Source: Verpa conica
Lineage: Eukaryota > Ascomycota > Pezizomycetes > Pezizales > Morchellaceae
Direction of reading: 5' to 3'
DNA: 64,000 bases
NCBI GenBank assembly: GCA_033030425.1
Contig: JAUFSD010000020.1
Coordinates: 1,322,898-1,386,897, forward strand
In this document: piece by piece, positions 1 to 11,399 of the stretch
Numbering within the stretch: the stretch's first letter is position 1
How the letters are laid out: each line of letters opens with the position of its first letter
Translations under genes and position numbers: made by a program
The notes under the pieces: generated by a model
What the model was told of the DNA's origin: nothing
Databases searched by the model: none
What the model saw: only the letters and a program-made list of their open reading frames with translations

Positions 1-528
1 CTACTTGACAATACCACCATTTAGTGCACTTCTTACAAATTCCTTACTCACAGAACTCTCCTCGACCTCTACAGTCCACTACATTACAGACTTTCTTCTT
101 TATCTTCTCTTCGCTCTGCTTTAATCACTTCTTCACTACGGGTGATTACTAAATGCTTTTTGGTCGTAGTTGATAAGTACCTGAATTCCCAATACTTATG
201 CCGGTAAAGTTACCATGACCCCCGGTCCCTGAACCCGGGATGTGGGGGGGGGTATATTTCTGGCAGCAGGGCAGGTCGTGCGAGCCCTCGGCAGGAGGTG
301 GATGGCGATAGGGATTAGCAAGATGAGCGTAGTGGAGATAGCTAATGGAAAACGTACAACTTCCATAGGTACTAATTGAAGGCGGCCAGGGCAAGCGAGT
401 AGCTGGAGCTTTTGAATCTGCGGAATATCTGGGGTCTATTTTTTATACTGCTACTAAGAATATAGCACCTTCTCTTTGTGAGGTTTAGTTGCGATGGAAT
501 TCCCCGAGCTACTCCTTGTCTATATGTA
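1..528. other. intergenic, no gene recognised
   Basis: No coding region or RNA gene could be supported. Short open frames exist but show no domain or splice structure. A C/G run lies near 240-250. Confidence 0.5.
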
Positions 529-760
529 TTGTAGGGGACAAAAACACCCGGTCACCTACGGTAACAAAACGTTTGAGATGAGCATCACTACACAACAAAA
601 ATAGATAAGAAACAGAAGGTTCAACTTGAGAAAGAATGCATTGATAGTCTATACACTATTTACTTGTATTAATCTATGTATTTTTGTGGAGGAAGTTATC
701 ATATCCAGACGAGGCTCTCGGTTGCTATGAGAGTGGCCGGGTGCTTTTGTCCCCCTACAA
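529..760. mobile_element. MITE with TA-flanked inverted ends
   Basis: The left end reads TTGTAGGGGACAAAAACACC and the right end is its near-perfect reverse complement (ending GTCCCCCTACAA). TA lies immediately outside each end, the target duplication of Tc1/mariner-type elements. There is no coding capacity in 232 bp, so it is non-autonomous. A lone similar motif (GGGGGACAAAAGCGCTCGG) occurs near 26,994, possibly a decayed relative. Confidence 0.7.
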
Positions 761-908
761 TATATTTATGCTGGGTCACGTTATTTAGCCCGGTCAAGAG
801 TAAAATTCTATATCCTATCTATCAATATATCATCTACCACCCTTAAACAACCACTCATCCTACATTCGACCAGCTTGATAGGACAACAGTCTTGGGGTAT
901 ACAGTAAT

Positions 909-2265
909 TTAAAGTACAGACAGTATCACCGCCGTCACCGCCGCAAGGGCTACTCCTTCCATCCTCACACCAATTCTGCTCGATACCCCCTGATACACCT
1001 CCTCAGGGAGCCCCCTTGCTACGACTCCACTCCCCACCTCATGATTCACAAATGCCGGTAGCCACTCATGCAGCGCATTCATAAACAGCTCATGCGCCTC
1101 ACTCCCCGTCGTATTCCAGGTAGTACCGGAATCAGGAACATGCAATCCACCCTTCACAAGAATTCCAAGGAAGGTATCTCCACCTGGGGTTTCTCCGCTC
1201 TTTGGGATTATCTTAGTCTTGGCCCGTGTCGGTGCTACTTCTTCAATGCTGTCCAACGTGACCATACGCCACGGGTCAAATTCCCCATCTACCCAAAGGA
1301 TACTACTAGGGTTCATTAACCATCCGCCATATCTTTCGACCAGTGGAGTGAAGTTCGGGCCATCTTGAACGGTGGGACCAAAACTGGTTATGCAGTCTCT
1401 CAGGGCTTGATCACTAAACCAAAGTGCGTGGGGGAGTAAATCTTGCGGGCGTGACTTTTTTACTGTAGGTATAGTGCCTGGTCTGTTAGCTGAGCGTATA
1501 GAGAAACGGGTGGTGCCACATACCAAGTTCCAGGCAGAGCTGCCAGCTCCAGGAAACACTACTTATCTGTGCCATGTAATAGTCTCGGTCTACGCCTCCG
1601 CAGTGAGGATCATTTACTGTACTGTTCGGACTCGGTATCGACACCCTCGAATCATGCTGCAGTCTGAACTCCCACCACTCCATAAGCGTAGCTGCATATA
1701 GCTGGACTGCCGTATTAGCTGAGTGTTCCGCAAAGACCCCAAGAGATCCTAGGATATTTTGTGGTGGGTTCGCATTCTGCTGTAATGCTTCACAGAATCT
1801 CCCGAGAATACCATTAATCCCATAACTCTGATCGATTAGCGAGCTCCTCCTCCTCCTACCGATAACCTACGAGATGGAGATTTACCTGAAAATCATTCAA
1901 AAACAAATCTAGCGCTACTCAAAGAGCACCCATCACTTCTTCGGGAGATACTGCCTCTTCGTCATCACGGTAGCCGAAGAGCCGGTATACGTCAGACCCC
2001 TTAGGACCTGTAATATTCCTTACCAGACTGTCTAGGGCTGACAGGTCTCCTCTATGGTACGCATCGTCAACGTATAGTGCGATAGCCCAAACATCCGCTG
2101 AACAGTTCGCGTATCTATAGTTGTCCATGAAGTCCTCAATGACATGATAATATGCCGGGTTTTCCACCCTTAGCTGGACAATAGCGCTAGGTACCACCGC
2201 CGCATGGAAGATCTCTGGGTTCCGGGAGCGTGCCCAGGCTGAACGAGCGCCGGGGTAGGATCCAC
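909..2265 (-). pseudogene. Peptidase family S28 (Pro-X carboxypeptidase-like), C-terminal part only
   Basis: Serine peptidases of family S28 remove residues after proline and are secreted or vacuolar. Read on the minus strand, exons 2265-1937, 1827-1524 and 1489-909 join in phase. They contain the nucleophile motif GGSYPGA, the acidic motif WVDGEFDPWR and the histidine motif GGLHVPD, so the triad is present. WSWQLCLELG and NRPGT fit the conserved region before the Asp. The tail ends in a hydrophobic stretch (ALAAVTAVILSVL) that could be a GPI-anchor signal. The start is missing: the first exon begins at an acceptor (AAG before GTGGATCC at 2265), and no N-terminal S28 sequence was found upstream. 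The last intron would be only 34 nt, so a frameshift there is the alternative reading. I treat it as a truncated gene or pseudogene. Confidence 0.72.
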
Positions 2266-3869
2266 CTTAAAGTTATGGGCTACTGCTTGGGCGAGATAGC
2301 GGGGGAGGGGGAAGGTAGTATTTATAGGGCTGGGGGCGTCCTATCAGTGATAGTAACCTTTGAGGCTGCAGTAATCATTACGTGTCAAAGTGAAATATGA
2401 CTGCATATATTTGCTTGTTGGAGGATTGTGCTCGGGAGTCGCAAGGGAACTATCGTTGACTGTTAACAGATCAGATTGTACTCTTAGAATGAGGGGGATT
2501 TTTTTCTACATTGGGATTCTTTCCTGAGGGTGTCACACCCTAAATAGCGGATATAGAGGGACTTAAGACTATCGCCAGTGGTTCAGCTTCTTTACTCTTG
2601 GTTATATGCTGTAAGTTGCGGCAGTGGCTAAGTCACCAGTCACATGTGGGAAGGCGTCCGCGTTAGGTGCCCTGGGATCAACAAACTATCAAGCACCTCT
2701 ATTTACCGCATAGTTGAAAGTTGGTATACGAGTGATAATCAGTAACTTGAAATCTCGCACATTGCTTTTACAGAATTATTCAAGCCAACCGCCAACACCT
2801 GCCCCCCGGTGTTGATCTAGCCACCAGCGCCTAAGCTTCACCTGCCTTATAATGGTATACTTTGCCACACTGGTATATCCTTATGATAAAAAATGCTGCC
2901 CCCTTGTGTAACCGCTAACCATGTCTTTAGCTAGAGTGACAGTCCAGTCAGAGGGTTTTCTGACTTAGTTTCCCCTAGCCCATCCCCTAACCCAGGAAAC
3001 AAGTCAGGCCCTCGTTGGTAGGAGGCCAAGGATTAATACCCGCCGCCTGAGTCTATCCTGCTGACATAGCTATGATTTCCGCCCCCACGGGGGAGGGGGG
3101 ATGGCACGATAAGGATAGAACACTTAAACTTGTAAGCAATACCAAGAATGTGCCAAGATATTTGATTCGGAGATTTTTATGGCCCCTTACGCCCAAATAT
3201 TAGCCATTCTCAGATGTTCAGCCAAGTCCTATATGATGAACTAAGGAAAAATGCTACAGATACTAAGGGTACTCTTATAGAGTGATACCCTTATCTCCCA
3301 TACAAAGTGCCCACGAACTCCTTAGTGTATACTTGTAAAGCGTGTATACTGTACCGAGAGATTACCGGCTATATCTGGAGGATGTGTACTTCACGTACAC
3401 TCTGTGAAGGGCTGCTGTCTTAGCTGAGGAAGCCTACTCAGAACCAGGTAGTCTTGAAAACTTACACCTGGGTTGGGAATTCGGATAAGTGATTGCGATT
3501 CTCTATCCATGTTGATTACGATCTGTGTGGTTGTGAGATACACTCATCAAAATTGAACAGCAATAATCGAATGTAAAAAAGAATAACCCTAACGCCTTTA
3601 GATGCACCGCCTTGCTTCCCTATCGATCCATATTAACACTTGAAAAGCCTGGAGTGCTCGATACATATTCCGATTCTGCATTGTAGGGGGAATTGAAAGG
3701 CCAATGTTCAGGCAACCAGCATTCAGGCAACCAACTCTCCATAGAGGCCCTACCTAGAGAGTGGTATCTCAACAGCTTATCCACTCTCCTGGTTAATACC
3801 CCCGACACAGATCAATACCCTTTGCCACAGATAATACGTGTATACGTGGCATAATAGAATTTCGTATAC
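2266..3869. other. intergenic, no gene recognised
   Basis: I searched this stretch for the missing S28 N-terminus on the minus strand and saw no match. There are no convincing open frames. An isolated minus-strand frame at 3620-3808 has no features. Confidence 0.5.
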
Positions 3870-4953
3870 ATGAACTTCCTCCATCGTCTCTACCACCGCC
3901 CTCTCACTTACACTTCACTCCACCACACCTTATTTTTTGCCCAAGGTCTCAAAACAGCCCCTATATCCAAGATGGCGCGCAAGAAGAAGAAGTCACGCAG
4001 TCCTCGTGACACAAAAGCCGCAAGCCACCCACCTCTCTCTACATTCTTTTATTTATTCCCAGATTTCACCCGTAACACTAGCATCACCCCCGAAGTTGAC
4101 TTCCGTCGCCTACAACAAAGCCACGACTGGCTAACCCCGGTATATAATATCTTCCGCCGTGCCTTTCTTCTCGCACTCGCGGTAGAGACCAAATCCCCAG
4201 TCCATGAATTTTTCGCCTCCAGAACTGCTTTTCTCGAGTATGATAGTACCGCCTCGCCACATGTCGAGTTTAGGCGCCTTCAGAACCAGTTAGGGAGACT
4301 ACCCAGTGACGCTGAGTACAAAGAAGACTGCAAGTTGTTCTTGAATGCCTTCAACCGTGAGTTCAATGGCCCACTAGACTCTTTTTACCGAGAATTCAGG
4401 GACTTTGAGTACAACCCGCGCGCCCCACCAATGGCCGAATTCCGGCGACTCATGGGGCACAAAGGATGGCAGCCAAGGCCTCCGGGAAACCAGGATGCAA
4501 AGTCACGAAAGTATAATGATGCGAGAAACCGCTTCTTCGGGGTATTTAGGAATGAGTTTACGCGGCACTTTGGAGGAGATGAGGATGTCCGGACGTGGCA
4601 GGGACTCTGTGTTACACTGGGAGTGCTACCAATCCCGGAGAGTAAAGATAGTTGCAGCAAGGTTTGAACTATCCCTCTCGAGGTGGTAGGAGAGTTCTGA
4701 CGGGGTTTTATAGGTGCTGAGGCCGCTCATGGTGAATATATATGACTTGGTGCATCATAAGAGGACTGGAGAGGGGTTTGACTTCTTCAAGACGCTAGAG
4801 GATTTAAGCGAGTATTCGATCGAGAATAATTTAATCTACCCGCTGAAGAGGGCGAAGGAGGGACCGTTCAGGTTTTTGCTACGGAAAATTCTCGTGGGGG
4901 ATAGTAAGAGGAAGCAGCCGGCTCGGCAGGTAGCTAGGGCGACAGCAGTCTAG
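3870..4953 (+). CDS. Ascomycete repeat protein of unknown function (two exons)
   Basis: Exon 1 (3870-4661) and exon 2 (4714-4953) are joined by a 52-nt intron with donor GTTTGA, branch-like TTCTGAC and acceptor TATAG, in phase, giving about 343 residues. The protein has three tandem modules of about 65-70 residues. Each has an aromatic start (F/Y-rich), the motif EFRRL or DFRRL, and an ending such as FLNAFNREF. A short C-terminal module follows, with WQGLC..LG..PIP, then VNIYDLVHHKRTG and a basic tail. This layout resembles a common family of uncharacterised ascomycete proteins that I know only by pattern; no catalytic residues are evident. An early KKKKSR cluster could be a nuclear signal. 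An internal ATG at residue 35 is an alternative start. Confidence 0.78.
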
Positions 4954-5432
4954 ATTTAGGTATTGACCTTCCAATGAGAGAATACCAGGCATGAATAGCA
5001 CCTAGGATGAAAGTGGAGGTGTTGGGGCGAGTGTATTGGGACACTTATGGAATAGGTGGTCCCACATGAATAATTAGTGAGTGGCTTGAATAGATAAAGT
5101 TCAAAGAGCTGTAACTTAGTTAATTATAAACCTAACAAAGTGGAAGATATACAAGAGCGAAACCTTCCTTTTATACTGTAAAAATGTTTCGATCCTCAAG
5201 GTATTACAGCCAATATCCAAACTACTACAAAGACATAAGAAACGTTGTACAAACGGCTTATTCAAACAGTAGAATCGTCTAATTGGCAATTATTTGTGTG
5301 ATGTGTTCCCCGCCCCGTTAGGCTTTTATGTCTCTCACGCAATACTTCATCGGCTCCCTTTACCAAAAACATTTTTAGTTCCCCCTAGAGATACGACTAA
5401 GTGTTCTACCCTAACATAAGTTGTATGAATAG
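4954..5432. other. intergenic
   Basis: No gene or repeat was recognised up to the MITE that begins at 5433. The last 8 bases (ATGAATAG, 5425-5432) are that element's target duplication. Confidence 0.5.
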
Positions 5433-5584
5433 CAGAGGTTTAAATGGGCCGGCCCATTAACTAATTCAGGCCGGCCCAGCCACCTTTTATGTGGCCCGGG
5501 CCAGCGATCACCATACTAAATCAATTATTGGGCCAGGCCGGGCCACCCTATGTTTGAGCCCGGGCCGGCCCATTTAAACCTCTG
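5433..5584. mobile_element. hAT-type MITE, copy 1 (GGGCCGGCCC ends)
   Basis: The left end is CAGAGGTTTAAATGGGCCGG and the right end is its exact reverse complement. The element is flanked by a perfect 8-bp target duplication, ATGAATAG at 5425-5432 and 5585-5592. An 8-bp duplication with CAGAGG-type ends is the hAT signature. The 152-bp body is very rich in GGCCGGGCC palindromes and has no coding capacity. Confidence 0.9.
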
Positions 5585-6342
5585 ATGAATAGTGAAGCTC
5601 TGGTAAACTTATGCTAAACTTGAACATATCTTGGGCTTAAACGCAGAGACTCAGGGTTATAAGGTTTCCACAACTCTGTAGGCCGTTCGATAGCCCAGTC
5701 CGATGAATTTCCTCTAGACGCTTTCTTTAGCTGAAGCCCAGCTTTTTTAGATGTCGGTAGAAAACAATCAGAGCCGTCATCGAACTTTGAAATTACATTC
5801 CGCAGTGTCTCTCTCCAACCGAGCTGATAAAACCCTAGCTCAGCCGGAGCCATATACCACGGCTATCACTATTATGAGCTCAGTTAACCATTATTGAGCA
5901 TCTACATTGACCGGCTACCAAGTGATATTAGACATCTCCCAGGGTTTATTACCTGCACAATGAATCCCAAACGATATTGGGTGGCATGTATGGTACGGAC
6001 ATGGAGTCAGTATACCCTTAGACCCAAGGCGTAGGGAAATGCACCCCCACTACTTGGTAAGCACTGTGGTAGTTTCATGAACGCTGAGTCCCAATGGAGT
6101 CTCCAAACAAAAAGGCGAAGTACTCACCAACATCCTCAATAACCCAAGTAATCTTAACTATCCTACTCTATTAATAACCTTATTTCCGCTATACCTCAGC
6201 CTTACCTCCTTATAACTCTTCTCTGTTTCCTACAGTTATATTTGTTGCAAGGTCAGTCTAATGTAGGTATACTTCACTTTTTACTGTGAGGACTCCGTTG
6301 TGGCTCCCACCTGAAGTGGCGGACTGTTGAGGCTCTATGGGC
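5585..6342. other. intergenic
   Basis: A minus-strand frame at 5614-5853 (79 codons) has no recognisable domain, and I do not call it a gene. Nothing else is supported. Confidence 0.45.
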
Positions 6343-6796
6343 CGCATACCGTAGTAATTGGAATAAGCGGTCGGTCACACAGACAGTCAAAATAGACTTT
6401 GGGCGTTCTAAATCAAAAAGCCTTAAAATCAAAGACATTGGCTGGCCACTTTCAGCCGCCAGGGAGTTAAAGGGGGGAAATACAGCTCAGTGATCAGCAA
6501 AAAAAAAGGGAAAATCTTTCTAAGTACCAACAGTCCCTGGTGGAGGCAGACTTTTACTTTTGGATTTTGGATTTTTTTTTTGCCATCAGTAGTGCAATAT
6601 TGATACTCTTTGATATCTCATTTAGGACATTGAATACTACCTTTTCTTTTTTTACCCATGTCACATATCCTATTTTCTACCCTGTTTCACCCCCCCATTA
6701 GGACCGCCAATACCGGCACAAAGCCCTCAGAACCCCCGAAGTCTATATAGACCGCGTGTGTGACCGACCGCTTATCACAATTACTACGGTAATGCA
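6343..6796. repeat. Imperfect long inverted repeat
   Basis: Arms of about 68 bp at 6343-6410 and 6729-6796 are reverse complements with scattered mismatches. The best core is ATAAGCGGTCGGTCACACA, with GTAGTAATTG outside it. The spacer is about 320 bp and includes A-runs and T-runs. It may be a decayed MITE or a foldback element. No clear target duplication was found. Confidence 0.65.
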
Positions 6797-7295
6797 GGCG
6801 GTCGGCATCTGCCGCCATTACTGGAATGTCACCAGAAAGGTTTTGATGAGTCGATATGGGGATTTTTGGGTGAAATTCCTCAATCCCGCAACCTGAGGAG
6901 AAGAGGGCCCTCTCTATCACTCTCCACTTTTATCTTCTTTCTCTAAGGTTTTTTAGTATTTTTCCAATGTTTAGTCACCCATGACAAATCAGCGTCACCC
7001 CTTAAGACAACATAATGTTATCTCTGCTTTAGAAGGATAATGATACAAACGCATGCTAAGATTAAAACCCTAATATTTTCCCTGGTAGGTCTCATATGAT
7101 TGGGGTGGGTTAGGGTCCACATCTCCCGGGGCAATGAATCATAATAATAGAAATTTGTCTACCAACGACTCCACATCGCTTATAATTGAAAGAATAATGC
7201 ACGATATGAGAAGTGTCATAGATTGGAGAGAAAGAGAAATCTGGCGAGTAAGGTGATAAATGGATTCAAGAGACTGTATGAAAACTATCATGGAG
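6797..7295. other. intergenic
   Basis: No supported gene. A minus-strand frame at 6687-6920 overlaps the inverted-repeat arm and is probably fortuitous. Confidence 0.45.
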
Positions 7296-7440
7296 CAGAG
7301 ATTGACTTGGGCCGGCCCATTTAATAATATGGGCCAGTCAAACTCTCTTTTAGGTGGCCCGGGCTTGTCTTTGCCATAGTAATATGTTATCTGGTCCGGT
7401 CCGGGCCAGAGCAACTCTTTGCAGCCCAAGTCAACCTCTG
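7296..7440. mobile_element. hAT-type MITE, copy 2 (GGGCCGGCCC ends)
   Basis: The left end CAGAGATTGACTTGGGCCGG is matched by a right end finishing CCCAAGTCAACCTCTG. The flanks are TCATGGAG and TCACGGAG (7288-7295, 7441-7448), an 8-bp duplication with one change. The internal GTGGCCCGGGC is shared with copy 1 at 5433. The decayed duplication and end mismatches suggest an older insertion than copy 1. Confidence 0.87.
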
Positions 7441-8405
7441 TCACGGAGTGGCTGCTAGGTCTCTGGGAAGATTGCTTTGGTGAGTCTGTAAAATGATATA
7501 TTATCATGGGTGGATAAAGCTATTACCCTCTACTGATTTATATAGAGGTTCTATGATAATTACGTTGTATGATCAGTAGGTTACCCATTTGAAACTAAAG
7601 CGAAAGCTTCGAGAAGAACACAGGAAGCAGGAGAGACAGGTAGATTTCATAGTAAATTTGTAGTCAGTTATTCTATATATAGCATACGTATCTCTTTATG
7701 ACTATTTGGGTAGTGTTGGAGCACGGTCGACAGCAGTCGATTCATATGACAACGTAGGCATGTCAGGTATATGAGGTTGTGCTAACGCTCTCCCCCGGAC
7801 GTATTATTGAACCATCATTCTATTGCTTACACTCACACTTTTACATATTCTATTATTAATAGTAATGATACTTATGAACTTATTAAATAGTTGAAGTGAG
7901 GATGCCACTAGAACTCGTCGTGAGATAGCCCTAAGACAGCTAGGGCACCTACATAAACAGTAGATTCTCTGGTTAGACTATGTATTGACTGTACTAATAA
8001 TACCTAGAGGGTCGGCCACGGTTGCGGCCCCCAGGTGTTATTAACGCCGAATTAAGGTTAACCAAACAACCAAACAAATCATAGTAGCAATAGAAAATAA
8101 TGAAGAGAACTTTTAACAAAATAGTGATTAAAGAGACTGGCATAGCCTAGAGGTACGGCTTAACAGCTGTTCCCATCTCAAAAAACTACCCCACTAGCAC
8201 CCCCACATATTTCTTCTTTCTAGCTCCGTCTAACGGACCGCTCTACGAATCATTTTCTACTGGAATTTATATATTTCATTAGAATGCTCACGTAAAGCCA
8301 CTTTCAGGGTGGAGGATCGATACCTACAATTGGAATTGAGCATCAAACTAACTCACTAATTCGCCTCCCCCGGAGACAACTAGCAATTTCACATTGAGTA
8401 TAACC
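7441..8405. other. intergenic
   Basis: AT-rich, with no supported coding sequence, tRNA or repeat recognised. Confidence 0.45.
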
Positions 8406-9248
8406 TCAATGCATACTTCTAATAGAGGCGCCCTCATCTAAGCCTTGTGGTAGGCCCCGGAGTGTGCTGATAAGGCGTAGTTTACTTGATGACAAGCGAT
8501 ACTCCTGCTCCCTAGTAAGAAACCACCTTTCCTCAACCTCAGTTGTGCGAGTAGTTTTAAATGAAGAGTAGCTTGGTGATAGATTGAGACCGTGCTCTGT
8601 GGTCCTAGCTGTAAATGAGAGTGTAACCTCCCAAGGCAACATCGAAAGTAATGGGAGTGTTGTATAGAGATATGTTTCAGGCTCCTCCTCAACCTGTAGT
8701 GTTTGTTGCTCTCTGCCAATCGCCTTGACTCCAACCTTCCGGGTGATTTTCTGTAACAAAGTATGTGCCCCTACTTCGGCATCCATATTTTCCGCTACCA
8801 TGTTGGCCACGCCTAAAACTACTGCCCTTTTTGTAATGCTTACACTATCAAATTTCTCACACAGTTGATCAATCTCCTCATCGGTAATGGGTTTCCAGGC
8901 AAACCCGCAAGTTTCTGAGGAACGGCAGAACTCCACCCGCTGGTACTTCTCGGGGCGGGAACCGGAGGTGCGGTCGCCGGGGCTACTCGTGATGCCATTG
9001 AACCCTCGTTTTCCTAATATCGAGCGTATTTCAACTTTTGGGTGTTGGCGGTTGGGTATTTTTCGGGCGAATGAGGTAATCCTTGTATGATTGCCAGGAC
9101 TCTTCACAGACGAGATTAAGTTTAGGGAGTGCTTCGTCCTTTTTTTAATACGCCTGATTTCACGGAACCGGCGGGGCATTTTAAAGAGCTCTTCCGCCGT
9201 GATATATGACTTGTGAACCCCAGTAGGGGCCCTCCCGTGGAGGTTCAT
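8406..9248 (-). CDS. Hypothetical protein, 280 residues
   Basis: A single open frame begins at the ATG ending at 9248 and runs to a stop at 8406. I do not recognise the family. The N-terminal third is basic (MPRRFREIRRIKKRTK and following), which would suit a nuclear or nucleic-acid-binding protein. The middle has an acidic, helical-looking segment (ITDEEIDQLCEKFDSV). No signal peptide, membrane segment or catalytic motif is visible. Upstream exons cannot be excluded, because the region before 9248 stays partly open. The length makes chance unlikely, but expression is not shown. Confidence 0.5.
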   Translation of the reverse strand: MNLHGRAPTGVHKSYITAEELFKMPRRFREIRRIKKRTKHSLNLISSVKSPGNHTRITSFARKIPNRQHPKVEIRSILGKRGFNGITSSPGDRTSGSRPEKYQRVEFCRSSETCGFAWKPITDEEIDQLCEKFDSVSITKRAVVLGVANMVAENMDAEVGAHTLLQKITRKVGVKAIGREQQTLQVEEEPETYLYTTLPLLSMLPWEVTLSFTARTTEHGLNLSPSYSSFKTTRTTEVEERWFLTREQEYRLSSSKLRLISTLRGLPQGLDEGASIRSMH

Positions 9249-9850
9249 GTTCTCGATTTTCCTAAGCGCAATGCGTTCGTCTAGTGCAATGAAGGACTAC
9301 AGGTACAATTAGCTAGAAGACAACTGTTTTATCAGAGTGGTGCGTACCGGGCGGTTATTACGAGCATCTCTGCTCTGTTTGAGTTTGATCGATAGGTATG
9401 TTTGGGCTTTGGAGAGGAACATGGCCCTTAGATTGAAGGAGAATATTTCTGAAGGTTAATATCTGCAGTCACAAGATATTGTGAGTGCTGGAGAAGAGGG
9501 AGTTTCTTGATTGAAATTCTGATATTAAGTAGGTGCTTATGGGGACTTGCGCAACCCAGAGAAACACCAAGTGACGAGGTGATTCTAGGAAGCAGCGTAA
9601 GGGGAAGATGAAGATGATTATCTGATGATAGGCTGAAGTACCCGTGGTGGTTAGGGTGTTGTGGGTGATGATTAGAGATGGTGATGGGTGAGTTTGAGAA
9701 AACAAGGACGATACTTTAGGTCAGAGGGTGGATACCTTATACATATATGTATGGGGGCTTCCCTTCTTCGTAAAATACATACATACATGAAAGTGTGCAG
9801 GGTTAGGGTTGCAACCGCGACTTATTAAATGAATGAACTAATCATAGGTA
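9249..9850. other. intergenic
   Basis: No gene supported; a 78-codon minus-strand frame at 9469-9705 has no features. The stretch ends with TA (9849-9850), which abuts the large transposon. Confidence 0.45.
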
Positions 9851-9904
9851 CAGTCAGTACGCAGAAATGTTCGTGATCGGCTGACTAAGCATACCCCATC
9901 AAAA
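9851..9904 (+). repeat. Left terminal inverted repeat of the 12-kb transposon
   Basis: It starts CAGTCAGTACGCAGAAATGT and ends in CATCAAAA. It matches the right end at 53 of 54 positions. TA precedes it. Confidence 0.9.
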
Positions 9905-10233
9905 AAGTGAATAGCGAAGAAATACATTTTAATTTACTATAAAACAACCAGACAAGATAGAGAGCTGCAATAAGAATAGAGAGAGGTAGAATGAAATAGA
10001 GAAGCAAGTACACATATTTTAAAGTAAAAAAAAATTACAAAAAAAACCCGAAAATGTTACGCAATATCTAGCTACAGTTCGTTGCCATATGTCACCGTAA
10101 CTGCCCGTGGCAACCGCCCCCCGAGGCCTCGACCGCGCAACCACGTACCCCTCGTACCCCCCCAATTATGGCCATAGACAAGCGGTTTTTTGTGGGAGTA
10201 ATATATACTATCTAATAAATAAATCCATACTAT

Positions 10234-11331
10234 CTAATATTTTGTATACCAGCCCTTTGCCTTTATAACAGCCTCAATCCTCCTAGGAATACTTTCTACC
10301 AGTCTATCAAACAGAGTGTCAGGTATTAATTCCCAGCAGTGAATAAGAGCTTCTTCCATGATAGGCTTTAATACATCTGGTGATTGAGTATTATCTGCCA
10401 GGTGAGAATAGTGTAGATGGTAGAGCTTTTTGAGGTGTACCCAAACATGCTCAATGGGGTTGAGATCTGGAGAATAGGCAGGCCAGTCCTCCAACAACTC
10501 CACCCCATTATCCACCAACCAGTCTATTGAATGGTCTGCTGTATGGACTCTGGCATTGTCCTGCATGAAAATAGGCCTTATATCCTTCTGGCGCAATTCC
10601 TCCACAAAATCCACCAAGTTAAACTCTAAAGTCTCCACATATGACCTAGCATTTACATTCCCTTTTATCCCCACCCTTGCTCCATCACAAGGACCCTTCA
10701 ATCCCCCAGCAAAGCATGCCCACATCATCTTTGTTATCCTGCTCGTCTTATTCATGCCTTTAACACACTCTGGAAGCCATTTTTCCTTTGCAGTTCTAAA
10801 GACCCATTGGACTAAAGGATCTGCATATTTTTCAACACTGCACTCATCACTCCATATCACTCTCCTCCACTTCTCCACCCCCCATTTCCGGTGCTTAATA
10901 CATCATTTAAGTCTTCTTTGAGCCAGAGAAGGTGATAGTTTGGGTCTTTCTGCTTTAATGTGTTTGTGGACACCATGCTCTCCAAGTCTTCTCCTAATTG
11001 TTGTAGTAGACAACTGAACAGCAAAATTTAAGCGAAGATTATTGTAGGATATATCGCGGTTGTGTCTAGTAGCATTCACTAGATTGCGCTCATTCTTTTC
11101 AGAGGTCTTTTTAGGTCTCCCAAGTCTTGGGGATGCGATTGTGGTGCCTGTTTTAAGGAAGCGCTGCCAGGCAGTTGAGAGAGTTGATATTGGTACACCA
11201 AGTCTCTTAGAAATCTCGGCAAAAGTGAGGCCTGCTTCATGCATTCCTATAGCCCTGCCTAGGGTGAACTCTGGCCATTCTCGGCGTTCAGTTTTGCGGC
11301 TTTGCTTAGGGGTGGTGTGGGGTGGGGCCAT
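10234..11331 (-). pseudogene. Tc1/mariner transposase with one in-frame stop
   Basis: Tc1/mariner transposases cut and paste DNA at TA sites. The frame from the ATG ending at 11331 encodes helix-turn-helix sequence (AGLTFAEISKRLGVPISTLS, then a GRPKK hinge). After a single in-frame TGA at 10903-10905 the same frame resumes with the DDE core: VIWSDECSV (first Asp), FMQDNARVH (second Asp) and YSPDLNPIEHVW (Glu). It ends KGWYTKY. With the stop read through the protein would be about 365 residues, the normal length. Only one lesion is visible, so it is a young inactivation or possibly a readthrough case. Confidence 0.9.
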
Positions 11332-11399
11332 GGTTGCACGGGTGGGGTAGCGGGGTGATCGTGGTTGCGTTGCATTTTTACGTTCACATTTGGTACCTG

